Origin: Amycolatopsis suaedae
GTDB lineage: Bacteria > Actinomycetota > Actinomycetes > Mycobacteriales > Pseudonocardiaceae
Length of the DNA stretch: 64,000 bases
Direction: 5' to 3'
Assembly: GCF_004214935.1 (NCBI RefSeq)
Contig: NZ_SFCC01000015.1
Coordinates: 164,439 to 228,438, forward strand
Shown piece after piece: positions 24,018 through 32,284 of the stretch. The notes under the pieces are model-generated. The model saw nothing but the letters and a program-made list of their open reading frames with translations. It had not been told where the DNA came from and ran no database searches. How positions within the stretch are numbered: position 1 is the first letter of the stretch; every line of letters begins with the position of its first letter. The position numbers were made by a program, and so were the translations under genes.

Positions 24018-26327
24018 ATGACCACCACCGACCCCGCAGGCGACGACAGCCGGCTGGCCCGGGTGCACCACTTGCCCGCCCGCACCGACGCGGGCGAGGC
24101 TGCCGCCGACCCCGGCCCGGGGTCGGCGGTGGCCCCGGCCGAGAAGGTCCACGACGGTGAGGTTGTCTCGGAGGAGGAGTACCGGGCCCGGTTCCGCGAC
24201 CGGGCCGCGTTCCAGCAGGAACGGCGGCTGGCGCTGGAGCGTTACCGCAGCTACCGCGACAACGCGGTGACCGTGGGCCGGGGCGCGCGCAAGCTGGGCG
24301 CGTGGAGCGGCAAGCAGGCCCGCCGGGGCGCGCCGGTGGTGCGGTTCGTGCGTCGGCACGGCACCTACGTGCTCAAGGGAGCCGAGGCGGAACGGCAGCG
24401 CCGCAAGGCCGAACGGGGCCAGATGGACGCCCGCGCGGCCCGGAAGGCGGCCCTGGCCGCCGGGGAGCTGGACCGGGTCGCCGAGCTGAACGGGCAGATC
24501 AGCGAGCAGAAACGCAACGCCGCCGAGGCTGCCAAGCTGCGGTTCGAGCTGGCCTGGGACATCACCAAGAAGACCGGGCTGGTCCTGGCCTGCCTGCTGG
24601 GGATTTCCCTGGTCACGGGTGTGATCAACGGGTTTGGCAAGTGGTTCGGCGACTGGAACCTGACCGACGTGCTGCGCACCATCGGCGACGTGGCGACCTC
24701 GGGTGCCGCGGTGGTGTCCTGGGCCGTGCTCAACGCCTGGCTGATCGCCGCCGGTGTGGCCTCGGTGTGGGCGTGGCGGCGGTGGAAGGACGGGACCCGG
24801 CTCGGTGAGCAGGTGCTTCCCGAGTCGCTGCGCCGCGACGCCAAGCGGGTCGCCTACCTGGAACTGAACGAGAACACGCTGGTCGCGGCGCTGGCCAACA
24901 TCGGCAACGCCAAGCTGAACGCCGCGATCAAGGACGGATGGCCCAACCGGGACACCGACCAGGCGTGGGTGCGGTGGCCGATGATGGCCGAAAACGGCAA
25001 GGGCTACACCGCGAAGATTCGGCTGCCGCAGGGCGCGCCCGTCGCCGCGATCAACAAGTCCAAGGAGCTGCTGGCGCACAACCTGGGCTGCCGGCCGGTG
25101 GAGTTGTTCCTCGACGCCGACCCCAGCGACCCCACGGTGCTGGATCTGTTCCGGCTGGAGCCCGGGGTGCTGCGGGCACCGGTTCCGGCGTCTCCGCTGC
25201 TCAATGAGGGGGTGACCACCGACTTCTTCGCCGGGTTCCCGGTCGGGATCTCCCCGCGTGGCAACGAGGTCACCACCACGGTGTTCGAGCGCAACTTCGT
25301 GTTCTCCGGCCAGATGGGCTCGGGCAAGACGACGTTCGTGCTCAGCCTGCTGGCCGCGGCGGCACTGGACCCGCTGGTCGACATCGACGTGTTCGTCTTC
25401 GCCGACAACAACGACTTCGACCCGCTGGAGCCGGTGCTGGACAACTTCGTCAAGGGCGACACCGCCGACAACGTCCAGACGTGCCTGGACCACATCGACG
25501 CCCTGCACGCCGACCTCGCGGTGAGGGGAAAACTGCTGGTCAAGCACGGAGTGAAGGAGGCCAATCGGGAAGTGGCGGCCAAGGAGCCGGGGTTGCGGCC
25601 CCGGATCGTGGTCATCGAGGAATGCCAGAGCTTCTTCCGGCAGGGCACCGCCGAAGAGCGCCGCGAACTGGTCGACAAGATGGTCCGGTTCTACTCGGCG
25701 GCCCGCAAGTACGGTGACGTGCTGATCTTCGCCACCCCGAACCCGTCGGACGCGTCCCTGCCGCGTGACCTGGTCGCGGTGACCAGCAACCGGGCCTGCG
25801 GCTCGATCAGCGACAAGACCCGCAACAACATCGTGCTCGGGGAGAAAGCCCACGAAAACGGCATCTCCGCACTGGAGCTGAAGCCGAAGACCAAGGACCA
25901 GCTCAACGACGCCGGCACCCTGGTCACCGTCGGGTTCATGGACACCCCCGGGGCCGTGCGCAGCTACTACTACACCAATGACCAGCTCGCCGACATCGCT
26001 GCCCGCGGTGCGGAGCTGCGCGGCGGTGCCAGCACCCCCAAGGCGCTGGAGCCCAAGGTCCGCGACATCGTCGAGGACCTGACCACGGTCATGGTCGGCG
26101 ACAACCCGGTCAACGCCGGGGACCTGGTCGGCGCGCTGCGCAACCTCGACCCGGGCTACAAGCCCTACAAGGAGCTGACCAAGCCCAAACTGGTCACCCA
26201 GCTCCGCGATCTGGGCCTGAAGATCCCGACGACGAACAACCTCTACCCCGTCGATCCGGTCACTGTCCGTCAACTTCACGCCGGGCGGGTCGCGGCGCCC
26301 GACCACGACGGCGACGAGACCGAATGA
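24018..26327 (+). CDS. FtsK/SpoIIIE-type conjugal DNA translocase (TraB/TraSA-like)
   Basis: 769 residues, close to the length of TraB of Streptomyces plasmids. Order: disordered N-terminus, charged helix (about 120-175), two membrane segments (186-206 and 228-254), then the FtsK-like ATPase with Walker A GQMGSGKTT (about 431-439) and Walker B RIVVIEEC (about 529-536), and a basic C-terminal domain (about 690-769) likely to bind the transfer locus. TraB-type hexamers pump double-stranded DNA between cells. It follows the Spd-like genes and is followed by a terminator and a repeat-bearing gap. Confidence 0.9.
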   Translation: MTTTDPAGDDSRLARVHHLPARTDAGEAAADPGPGSAVAPAEKVHDGEVVSEEEYRARFRDRAAFQQERRLALERYRSYRDNAVTVGRGARKLGAWSGKQARRGAPVVRFVRRHGTYVLKGAEAERQRRKAERGQMDARAARKAALAAGELDRVAELNGQISEQKRNAAEAAKLRFELAWDITKKTGLVLACLLGISLVTGVINGFGKWFGDWNLTDVLRTIGDVATSGAAVVSWAVLNAWLIAAGVASVWAWRRWKDGTRLGEQVLPESLRRDAKRVAYLELNENTLVAALANIGNAKLNAAIKDGWPNRDTDQAWVRWPMMAENGKGYTAKIRLPQGAPVAAINKSKELLAHNLGCRPVELFLDADPSDPTVLDLFRLEPGVLRAPVPASPLLNEGVTTDFFAGFPVGISPRGNEVTTTVFERNFVFSGQMGSGKTTFVLSLLAAAALDPLVDIDVFVFADNNDFDPLEPVLDNFVKGDTADNVQTCLDHIDALHADLAVRGKLLVKHGVKEANREVAAKEPGLRPRIVVIEECQSFFRQGTAEERRELVDKMVRFYSAARKYGDVLIFATPNPSDASLPRDLVAVTSNRACGSISDKTRNNIVLGEKAHENGISALELKPKTKDQLNDAGTLVTVGFMDTPGAVRSYYYTNDQLADIAARGAELRGGASTPKALEPKVRDIVEDLTTVMVGDNPVNAGDLVGALRNLDPGYKPYKELTKPKLVTQLRDLGLKIPTTNNLYPVDPVTVRQLHAGRVAAPDHDGDETE

Positions 26328-26338
26328 CGGACACCGGC

Positions 26339-26378
26339 GGTGGTGCCGGACCCCGAAAACCGGGGGTCCGGCACCACC
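26339..26378. terminator. Strong stem-loop after the translocase gene
   Basis: Perfect 16-bp arms GGTGGTGCCGGACCCC and GGGGTCCGGCACCACC around an 8-nt loop, 11 bp after the stop. No long T-run follows, as is usual for actinobacterial terminators. Confidence 0.75.
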
Positions 26379-26407
26379 CCGGCACGGCCGCCGCTGGCCG
26401 TAACTGC

Positions 26408-26569
26408 GTAATTAAGCCCTGCTCAGGGCAAATGACAGCCCGACCAGGGTCGGAATTACCGATGTAATCCCGAACCCGGGCCGTCATCCGCTGCGTAATC
26501 CGCCACCCCGCCGACGCCGACCCGTCGCCGGGGCCCTCACCAACCCCACCGGCGGTCACACAACGTAAT
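26408..26569. repeat. GTAAT repeat cluster (candidate transfer locus)
   Basis: The 260-bp gap after the translocase has no gene. It has five GTAAT units: 26408, 26455 (reversed, ATTAC), 26464, 26495 and 26565. Two form the palindrome ATTAC-CGAT-GTAAT (26455-26468). A GCCCT-GCTC-AGGGC hairpin lies at 26416-26429. Position next to the translocase gene suggests a clt-like recognition site (inference). Confidence 0.45.
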
Positions 26570-26587
26570 CAAATTGGAGGTACGTCC

Positions 26588-26821
26588 ATGGGCATTCGCA
26601 TCCTGGCCAAGCTCCGCACCCGCAAGCTCGTGGTGACCCTGCGGATGGGCCGCGGGATCTACGAGTTCGCGGTGGACCGCGCCGGCCGGATCTACACCAC
26701 CGGCCGCCGTGGGCGGCGGGTCCGGCGGCCCGCGCGCCGCGACGTCACGCTCATCGTCCAGACCCTGGTCCGTCTCGGGCGGCCCGACCTGGCCCGGCGC
26801 GTGTGGCGGCGATACCCGTGA
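26588..26821 (+). CDS. Small basic protein, unknown
   Basis: 77 residues from ATG 26588 with GGAGG upstream. Very arginine-rich (RGRRVRRPARRDV), with beta-like start (KLVVTLRMGRGIYEFAVDRAG). Likely nucleic-acid binding by composition only. Overlaps the next gene at GTGA. Confidence 0.62.
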   Translation: MGIRILAKLRTRKLVVTLRMGRGIYEFAVDRAGRIYTTGRRGRRVRRPARRDVTLIVQTLVRLGRPDLARRVWRRYP

Positions 26822-27255
26822 GCCGCCTGGACGACCTCAGCCCGCACGAGCTGGGCCGCTACGCGCTGGCCGCGCACGAGGCCGGGCACGGCGTCGTGCA
26901 CAAGGCGCTGGGCGACAAGGTCGCCTGGGTGCGGCTGGGCTCCGGCGGCGGGTGCACCCGGACACGGGTGCAGACCCTCGATCACGACGTGATCGGGTCC
27001 CTGGCCGGGCAGGAAGCGCAGGCGCTGTGGATCTCCCGGCGGCTGGGCTGGTCGTTCGGTTCCGCGCTGTCGCTGGCCCGGAAGTCGTCGGGCCACGATC
27101 TCGCGCACGTCCGCAAGGTCATCGGCCGGTCCGGCCTGTCGCTGGGCGCGGCCCAGTCCCGGGCGCGGTCGCTGGTGCGCAGCAACTGGGGCCGCATCGA
27201 CCGTGCCGCCACCCGCCTGTACCGGTCCGGCCAGCTCTCCGGCTGGGACCTGTGA
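26818..27255 (+). CDS. HEAGH metalloprotease-like protein (M41-like)
   Basis: 145 residues from GTG 26818. AAHEAGHGVVHKAL gives the HExxH zinc-protease motif in the form used by FtsH-type (M41) peptidases; the remaining part (VIGSLAGQEAQAL, later SLGAAQSRARSLV) resembles M41-like domains without the AAA ATPase. It is paired with a second HExxH protein 22 bp downstream. Possibly a protease that removes a host or element regulator; activity is inferred only. Confidence 0.68.
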   Translation: MSRLDDLSPHELGRYALAAHEAGHGVVHKALGDKVAWVRLGSGGGCTRTRVQTLDHDVIGSLAGQEAQALWISRRLGWSFGSALSLARKSSGHDLAHVRKVIGRSGLSLGAAQSRARSLVRSNWGRIDRAATRLYRSGQLSGWDL

Positions 27256-27277
27256 CCCCTGCGGAAAGGAGACGACG

Positions 27278-27706
27278 ATGGGCCGCGAACCCTCGCCTGA
27301 ACGGCTGGCGGTCGCCGCACACGAGCTGGGGCACGCGCTGGTGTGGTCGTCCGGCGGGCTGACCATCCGCAACATCAAGCTGAGCAGCGGCTTCTTCACC
27401 GACATCTCCGGCGGGCGGGTCGGCGTGCGCTTCTACGACAGCAACGAGGCGCACCTGCGCGCCTACCTCATCGGCCTGTGCGCCGGGTTCGAAGCCGAAG
27501 ACCGCTGGCGCCGCCAGCACGGCCCCGGGCGAGCCAGCCGGGGTCCGTCCTCCAACGACTTCGACGCCTTCCGCCGCGAGCGGCGCCGGGTCGGGCTCAG
27601 CGAGTCCGCTGCCCGGTCCAAAGCCCGCTCGATCCTGTCCGGCCAGTGGGGCCGCCTGGAACGCCTCGTGCCCCGGCTGGCCCGCGACGGCCGCCTGTCC
27701 CTGTGA
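27278..27706 (+). CDS. HELGH metalloprotease-like protein (M41-like)
   Basis: 142 residues from ATG 27278 with GGAAAGGAG upstream. VAAHELGHALVW carries HExxH. The layout (AYLIGLCAGFEAED for the distal acidic residue; SESAARSKARSILSGQWGRL at the end) matches the preceding protein, including the ending motif RARSLVRSNWGRI versus KARSILSGQWGRL. The two are therefore probably ancient duplicates. Role unknown. Confidence 0.68.
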   Translation: MGREPSPERLAVAAHELGHALVWSSGGLTIRNIKLSSGFFTDISGGRVGVRFYDSNEAHLRAYLIGLCAGFEAEDRWRRQHGPGRASRGPSSNDFDAFRRERRRVGLSESAARSKARSILSGQWGRLERLVPRLARDGRLSL

Positions 27707-27732
27707 ACACACCACCGAAAGGGGAACCGTTG

Positions 27733-28368
27733 ATGAACACCAACGACGCGGGCCGCGTCTACGCCGCTGTCGTGGCGGCGGGGGTGCTGGCCGGCGGGGT
27801 GGCTGGGTGTCTGCCCGCCACCACGGCGGCGCCTGCGGGCACGCCGACCACGGCGGCGGTGGCCGGGCTGCGGGTCGCGCCCGAGGACACCGGGTTGCGC
27901 TACGACCGGGAGGCGTGGCCGCACTGGTCCCATCAGGGCCGGGGCTGCGACACCCGGGAGAGCGTGCTCAAGACCGTCGGGCAGAACGTGGAAACCGGCA
28001 AGGGCTGCAAGGTCCTGGCCGGCCGGTGGGTGTCTGCCTACGACGGCGTGGTGGTCACCGACCCCGGACAGCTCGACCTCGACCACGTCGTGCCGCTGGC
28101 CGAAGCGAACCGGTCCGGGGTGCGGGCCTGGAGCGAGCAGCAGCGGGAGCGGTTCGCCAACGACCCGGCCAACCTCATCCCGGTCACCGCCAAGGTCAAC
28201 CGGGCCCGGGGTGATCAGGACCCCGGCCGGTGGCTGCCCGCACGGGACCGGTGCGGCTTCCTGTCCCGCTACGTCGCCGTGAAGCGCGCCTACCAGCTCA
28301 CCGTCGACCCGGCCGAAGCCGAAGCGCTGCGGTCCGGGCTGGCCCGCTGCCCCGGTGGTGGTCGCTGA
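27733..28368 (+). CDS. Exported HNH nuclease-like lipoprotein
   Basis: 211 residues from ATG 27733 with AAAGGGG upstream. A signal sequence ends in a lipobox-like VAGC (Cys26). The mature part matches secreted HNH proteins of the GmrSD-C/DUF1524-like group: LDLDHVVPL (114-122, catalytic His118), ANLIPVTAKVNRARGDQDP with the usual Asn residues, and paired cysteines (72, 92) for disulfides. It would cut nucleic acid at the cell surface. On a conjugative element it could act on competitor DNA or in mating-pair contact (inference). Confidence 0.78.
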   Translation: MNTNDAGRVYAAVVAAGVLAGGVAGCLPATTAAPAGTPTTAAVAGLRVAPEDTGLRYDREAWPHWSHQGRGCDTRESVLKTVGQNVETGKGCKVLAGRWVSAYDGVVVTDPGQLDLDHVVPLAEANRSGVRAWSEQQRERFANDPANLIPVTAKVNRARGDQDPGRWLPARDRCGFLSRYVAVKRAYQLTVDPAEAEALRSGLARCPGGGR

Positions 28369-28457
28369 TGGCCGGGCCGGACGCGGTGCGGGTGCTGGTC
28401 ACCGGTTCCCGCACGTGGACCGACACCGCCGGCGTGACACGAAGGGAGAGTGCGTGA
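28368..28457 (+). pseudogene. Truncated DUF2493 (SLOG-type) fragment
   Basis: A 29-residue frame whose VRVLVTGSRTWTD is the typical start of DUF2493/YspA-like nucleotide-binding proteins. The rest of that domain is missing; the frame stops within the start of the next gene (GTGA at 28454). It is either a decayed gene or a short coupling leader. Confidence 0.55.
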
Positions 28458-28969
28458 CCGCAACGCTGATCGTGATGATCGGCCCGCCCGGCGCGGGCAA
28501 AACCACCTGGCGGACCCGGCACACCCCGCCGGGGGCGACGGTGGTGTCGCTGGACGAGCTGCGCGCGGTGTTCTCGCCGTGCGGCTGCTCGGGGGACCAC
28601 TCCGTCAACGCCGCGGCCAACGAGCACGCCCTGGCCCTCACCCGCGGGGTGCTCGACGGCGGCGGCACGGTGGTCTGGGACATCACCTCCTACAAGCAGT
28701 CCTTCCGGCGGCGGCTGCTGGCCGTGGCCGGCGACTGCCGGGCCCGCACCGTGGCGGTGGTGCTGCTGCCGCCGGTCGAGGTGGCGCTGCGCCGCAACGC
28801 CACCCGGGACCCGAGGGTGTGCGGGGTGTGCGGCACGGCCCGGCGGGTCCCGGACCAGACGATCCGGGCGATGCACGCCCAGATCACCGCCGACCTGCCC
28901 GGCCTGTACCGGGAGGGCTGGCACACCGTGCACTACCGGCCCCCGGCCGACGCGGTCGCCCTGCGGTGA
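28454..28969 (+). CDS. P-loop kinase/ATPase, polynucleotide-kinase-like
   Basis: 171 residues from GTG 28454. MIGPPGAGKTTW is the Walker A motif (8-19). VVSLDELRAVFSPCGCSGD, VVWDITSYKQSFRRRLL and the arginine-rich lid region (ALRRNATRDPRVCG) fit the small kinase group that includes the T4 Pnk kinase domain and related AAA proteins. It could phosphorylate a nucleic-acid end or a small molecule. It starts inside the truncated DUF2493 frame, so translation may be coupled. Confidence 0.75.
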   Translation: MTATLIVMIGPPGAGKTTWRTRHTPPGATVVSLDELRAVFSPCGCSGDHSVNAAANEHALALTRGVLDGGGTVVWDITSYKQSFRRRLLAVAGDCRARTVAVVLLPPVEVALRRNATRDPRVCGVCGTARRVPDQTIRAMHAQITADLPGLYREGWHTVHYRPPADAVALR

Positions 28970-29051
28970 CCCCGTCCTGATCGTTGTCCTGCTCGTTTCT
29001 GTTCGCCCCCGGCGCATCCGCCCGGGGCGTTGTCGTGATGGGAGAACCCCT

Positions 29052-29285
29052 TTGTATTCCGCGAGCAAGCCGACCCGCCTGATGCGGGTCGCCGCCAAGT
29101 ATCTGAACCGGCCCTACATCCCCAGCGACATGATCCTGGAAGGGGTCGTGCGCCGCATCAAAACCCTGCACGAGCAGGACTGCCTCGATGAGCGCGCGAT
29201 CGCGCGGCGCCTGGGCGACACCTTCGGTGACGGCTCGCCGTACCGGGAGCACCGGTTCATCCGCCACATCATCCGCCAGCTGTAA
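29052..29285 (+). CDS. Small protein, unknown
   Basis: 77 residues if started at TTG 29052, which follows GGGAGAA; an ATG at 29082 would make it shorter. Basic, helical (RRIKTLHEQDCLDERAIARRLGDTF). Not recognised. Confidence 0.55.
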   Translation: MYSASKPTRLMRVAAKYLNRPYIPSDMILEGVVRRIKTLHEQDCLDERAIARRLGDTFGDGSPYREHRFIRHIIRQL

Positions 29286-29369
29286 CCGCGCACCGTGTGC
29301 TGCCGCCGGACCGGCCGCTGACTCCGTGTCCGGCCGGTCCGGCGGCTCCCATCTGGAGAGGAGTTCGTT

Positions 29370-29729
29370 GTGTTCCTCGCTCCACCTGACCTGGCGGCCA
29401 CCGACGCCGTGGCCTGCCTGGGCGTGCGGGCGCCGGCCGTGCTCACCGACGACCACGGCAACGTCTGCGTCGTCGGCGTCACCCGCCCCGCGGTCGCGCT
29501 GGACATGATCCGCGCCGCCGCGCCGGCCGGGGTGCCGGTGCCCGGCCGCGCCGACGCGCTGACGTTCCGGCTGCGCTGGTTCACCCACGGCCACCCTGCC
29601 GGGCCCGGCGACCCCGCCGTGCGCCCGGCGCGGCCGGGTGAGCGTGGCGCGTTCCCCGCCGTGCTCTGGCGCCACGCCGACCAGGTAGCCGCCCGCACCC
29701 GGGTCGCCGCTGTGGCCGCCGCGGCCTGA
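29370..29729 (+). CDS. Small protein, unknown
   Basis: 119 residues from GTG 29370 with GGAGAGGAG upstream. Mixed fold with beta segments (PAVLTDDHGNVCVVGVTRPA, ALTFRLRWFTHG) and an alanine-rich helical end. No family recognised. Confidence 0.62.
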   Translation: MFLAPPDLAATDAVACLGVRAPAVLTDDHGNVCVVGVTRPAVALDMIRAAAPAGVPVPGRADALTFRLRWFTHGHPAGPGDPAVRPARPGERGAFPAVLWRHADQVAARTRVAAVAAAA

Positions 29730-29787
29730 CCCCGCACCTCACTGCCGTGCCGCCGCTGACGCGGCACTGTCTGGAAAGGACACCCTT

Positions 29788-30285
29788 GTGACGATTCCGT
29801 TCGATTTCGCCTCTTGGCCGCACCTGGCCCCATACGGCCGGTTCGGGCTGCTCGGTGACACCGCCCCGCCCGGCGGCGGCCCGGGGCGGGTGATGATCAC
29901 CAGCTTCGGTCACCTGCACGACCCGGCGCGGCGTTACCGGCCGGTCACCGCGCACCGGCACCTGGCCCTGGACGTGCGCACCCTGTTCACCGACCCCTAC
30001 CTCAAGCCCGAGATGCGGGAGCTGACCGGGCGGGACGACCCGGTGCGGGCCAACGTGCTCGCCCAGCCCGGCGCCATCCCCTACGTGATCGCTCAGGCCG
30101 ACGCGATCGCCGCCCTGGTCCCGGCCGCCGACCCGGGCCTGGTCGACATCGCCATCGGCTGCGCGGGCGGGCGGCACCGCTCGGTGGTGATCGCCGACGC
30201 CCTGGCCGCGCTGCTGCTGGAACGGCACGGCCTGGGCGCCGAGGTGTTCCACCGCGACATTCACCGGCCCGTCGTCCGCCGCTGA
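29788..30285 (+). CDS. RapZ C-terminal-like domain protein
   Basis: 165 residues from GTG 29788 with GAAAGGA upstream. The C-terminal part IGCAGGRHRSVVIADALAALL (about 122-142) and HRDIHRPVV reproduce the conserved motif of the RapZ C-terminal domain, which binds RNA and a UDP-sugar in enterobacterial RapZ. The N-terminal kinase domain of RapZ is absent. RDVRTLFTDPYLKPEMRELTGRDDPV also fits the domain. A stand-alone copy on a conjugative element is noteworthy; target unknown. Confidence 0.75.
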   Translation: MTIPFDFASWPHLAPYGRFGLLGDTAPPGGGPGRVMITSFGHLHDPARRYRPVTAHRHLALDVRTLFTDPYLKPEMRELTGRDDPVRANVLAQPGAIPYVIAQADAIAALVPAADPGLVDIAIGCAGGRHRSVVIADALAALLLERHGLGAEVFHRDIHRPVVRR

Positions 30286-30303
30286 CCCCGGTGGTGAGCG
30301 GCC

Positions 30304-30621
30304 ATGGCGGGCAAGGCGGACGGGCAGGACACCTACCGCGCGGCGGTGCTGGCCGCGTGGCTGACCGCACACGAGGACATCGCCGACGGCCCTGCCCGGC
30401 TGGCCGGGCAGCGGATCGCCCGGGCCTGGAACCACCGCGAGTTCTACGCCTCACCCACCGGCCTTGCCCTGGCCGCCTGCCTGCGCGCCAGCGGCCGGGG
30501 CCGCGGGCTGGGCCGGGAGGTGGATCGGGTGGCCGACCGGCTGGCCCGCCGGTTCGGCGTGCACCTGCACGACGTCGCGGCCTGGGACCCCCGGCCGCAC
30601 TGGCGAAAGGAGATCAGATGA
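30304..30621 (+). CDS. Small helical protein, unknown
   Basis: 105 residues from ATG 30304. Helical with LAAWLTAHEDIADGPARLAGQRIARAW and a later VDRVADRLARRFGVHLHDVAAWD segment. Coupled to the next gene (ATGA). Unknown. Confidence 0.62.
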   Translation: MAGKADGQDTYRAAVLAAWLTAHEDIADGPARLAGQRIARAWNHREFYASPTGLALAACLRASGRGRGLGREVDRVADRLARRFGVHLHDVAAWDPRPHWRKEIR

Positions 30622-30965
30622 ACGACCAGCCTTGCTGGGTGCTGGTGGACACCGGGTCCGGCGAGACGGTGGAGACCGACAGCGGGATCCCGCACTTCCT
30701 CACCGAGCAGGACGCGACCCGGCGGGCCCGCGAGCTGGCCGCCGAGGGCCAGGGCGGGCTGGTGGCCCGCCGGGAGCGGTTCGTGTGCGTGCTCGGGCCT
30801 GACTGCGCCGGCTGTGACGGCGCGTTCGCCGAGTGGACCGACGGCGCCGACCACATCGCCCCGGTCAACGTGGACGCGACCCTGGCCGCGGTCGAGTGGG
30901 TCAGGGACGGCGGCGGGTGGCGGTGCCCGGACTGCGCCGCGGCGGCGGGGCTGGTGGCCTCGTGA
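30618..30965 (+). CDS. Small zinc-binding protein
   Basis: 115 residues from ATG 30618. Two cysteine pairs in the second half (DCAGCDG and RCPDCAA), probably one zinc site, and a beta-rich start with DTGSGETVETDSG. Its stop overlaps the GTG start of the prim-pol gene, so it belongs to the replication unit. Role unknown. Confidence 0.62.
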   Translation: MNDQPCWVLVDTGSGETVETDSGIPHFLTEQDATRRARELAAEGQGGLVARRERFVCVLGPDCAGCDGAFAEWTDGADHIAPVNVDATLAAVEWVRDGGGWRCPDCAAAAGLVAS

Positions 30966-31879
30966 GCCAGGCACGCCGCCGCGCGCTGGAGGCGGTCGCG
31001 CACGAGATGGCTGGCAGAGCGTGGGCGGTGTTCCCGGTGCTGCCCGGCCGCAAGTTCCCGCCGCACTGGCACCGTGACGACAGCTGCCCTCGTACCGGGT
31101 CCTGTGCCGGCGGGCACGTCACGCCGGAGTCGCTGGCCACCACCGACCACGACCGGATCGCCCGCGTGTGGGCGTCCGTGCCGTACAACGTGGCCGTGTT
31201 CCCGGGCCCGTCCGGGCTGTACGTCATCGACTGCGACCTGCCCAAACCCGGCGACCACGGGCCGGACGGCTGGGCCGCCCTGACCGAGCTGGCCGCCCGG
31301 CGGGGCGGGCCGCTGCCCGACACCTGGACGGTCACCACTCCCAGCGGTGGCCGCCAGCTCTGGTACGCCACCCCGCCCGGTTGCCGCCTGCCTTCCACCG
31401 TGCGGCGGGTCGCGGCCAATGTGGACACCCGGGGCTGGGGCGGCTACGCCCTGGCCCCCGGGTCGGTCCGCGCCGACGGGGCCTACGAGCTGTACGACGA
31501 CACCGACCCGGTCCCACTGCCCGGGTGGATGGTCCAGGCCAGCGTCGAACGCCCGCCTACGGCCAGCACAGGGCGCGACCAGACCGCCGTGGCCGCGCCG
31601 TCCGCCTACGTCACGAAAGCCGTGCAGGCCGAAACCGACCGGGTCCGTGCGGCGGTGCCGGGCACCCGCAACCGGGTGCTGTCCACCGCCGCCTACGCCC
31701 TCGGGCAACTCGTCGGCGCCCGGCTGCTCGACGAGCACCACGCCCGCACCCAGCTGCGCGACGCCGTCGCCGCCTGGAACACACCCGAGTCCGCCACCAA
31801 GGACACCGCGGTGATCGACACCGCCCTGCGCGCCGGGGCGGCCAACCCCCGCCGCATTCGCGGCAAGAACGCGGCCTAG
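30962..31879 (+). CDS. Bifunctional DNA primase/polymerase (prim-pol)
   Basis: 305 residues from GTG 30962. The N-terminal prim-pol fold is shown by GRKFPPHWHRDD, PYNVAVFPGPSGLYVIDCDLPK (the DxD of the active site at 90-92) and TPSGGRQLWYA, followed by ANVDTRGWGGYALAPGS. The C-terminal helical part (AYALGQLVGARLLDEHHARTQL) is the region that usually contacts the helicase. Such proteins start replication of actinomycete and phage-like elements. With the AAA+ ATPase at 34414 it forms a replication pair. Confidence 0.88.
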   Translation: MSQARRRALEAVAHEMAGRAWAVFPVLPGRKFPPHWHRDDSCPRTGSCAGGHVTPESLATTDHDRIARVWASVPYNVAVFPGPSGLYVIDCDLPKPGDHGPDGWAALTELAARRGGPLPDTWTVTTPSGGRQLWYATPPGCRLPSTVRRVAANVDTRGWGGYALAPGSVRADGAYELYDDTDPVPLPGWMVQASVERPPTASTGRDQTAVAAPSAYVTKAVQAETDRVRAAVPGTRNRVLSTAAYALGQLVGARLLDEHHARTQLRDAVAAWNTPESATKDTAVIDTALRAGAANPRRIRGKNAA

Positions 31880-31946
31880 CCGCACCCCCTGTGACGACCG
31901 GTCGCAACCCCGCGGCCGGGCCCACCCAACCGAAGGAGAAAACACC

Positions 31947-32123
31947 ATGGTCAGCAAGCGTGCCCAGCAGATCCGCGCCGCGAGCGTGCGCGACAACGAG
32001 CTGCTCAAGAAGGGCCGGATCACCGAGCGGGAGTTCTGGTCCCGCGTCCACAAGCGCGACGCCGAGCTGCGGCGCAACCCCGAACTCCGCGCGGAGGTCA
32101 ACCAGACCGGCTGGGCCAAGTAA
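31947..32123 (+). CDS. 58-residue basic protein, unknown
   Basis: Starts at ATG 31947 with GAAGGAG upstream, stops TAA 32121-32123. Strongly charged helical sequence (LLKKGRITEREFWSRVHKRDAELRRNP). The ribosome site is excellent, so I count it as real. No family recognised. Confidence 0.6.
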   Translation: MVSKRAQQIRAASVRDNELLKKGRITEREFWSRVHKRDAELRRNPELRAEVNQTGWAK

Positions 32124-32185
32124 CCCCGACCGCACAGCCCACACCACCCGGCTCCGAGCGGGCCGGGCCGTCTGAGCCAGACCAC

Positions 32186-32224
32186 GGGAGGTGCCGCGGT
32201 TGCACCCCAACCGCGGCACCTCCC
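32186..32224. terminator. Strong stem-loop
   Basis: Perfect 17-bp arms GGGAGGTGCCGCGGTTG and CAACCGCGGCACCTCCC with a 5-nt loop, between the 58-residue gene and the next gene. Probable terminator or transcript-stabilising hairpin. Confidence 0.75.
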
Positions 32225-32284
32225 GCCAGGGCCTGCCTGCCCTGCTCGCCGACCACCAGCCCTGACCGGAAAGGACGTCTTCTG

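Noticed and set aside
22263..26306. Very long minus-strand reading frame opposite the transfer genes
   Set aside because: It is the complement of well-supported plus-strand genes with motifs; high GC keeps such antisense frames open. No family features in its product.
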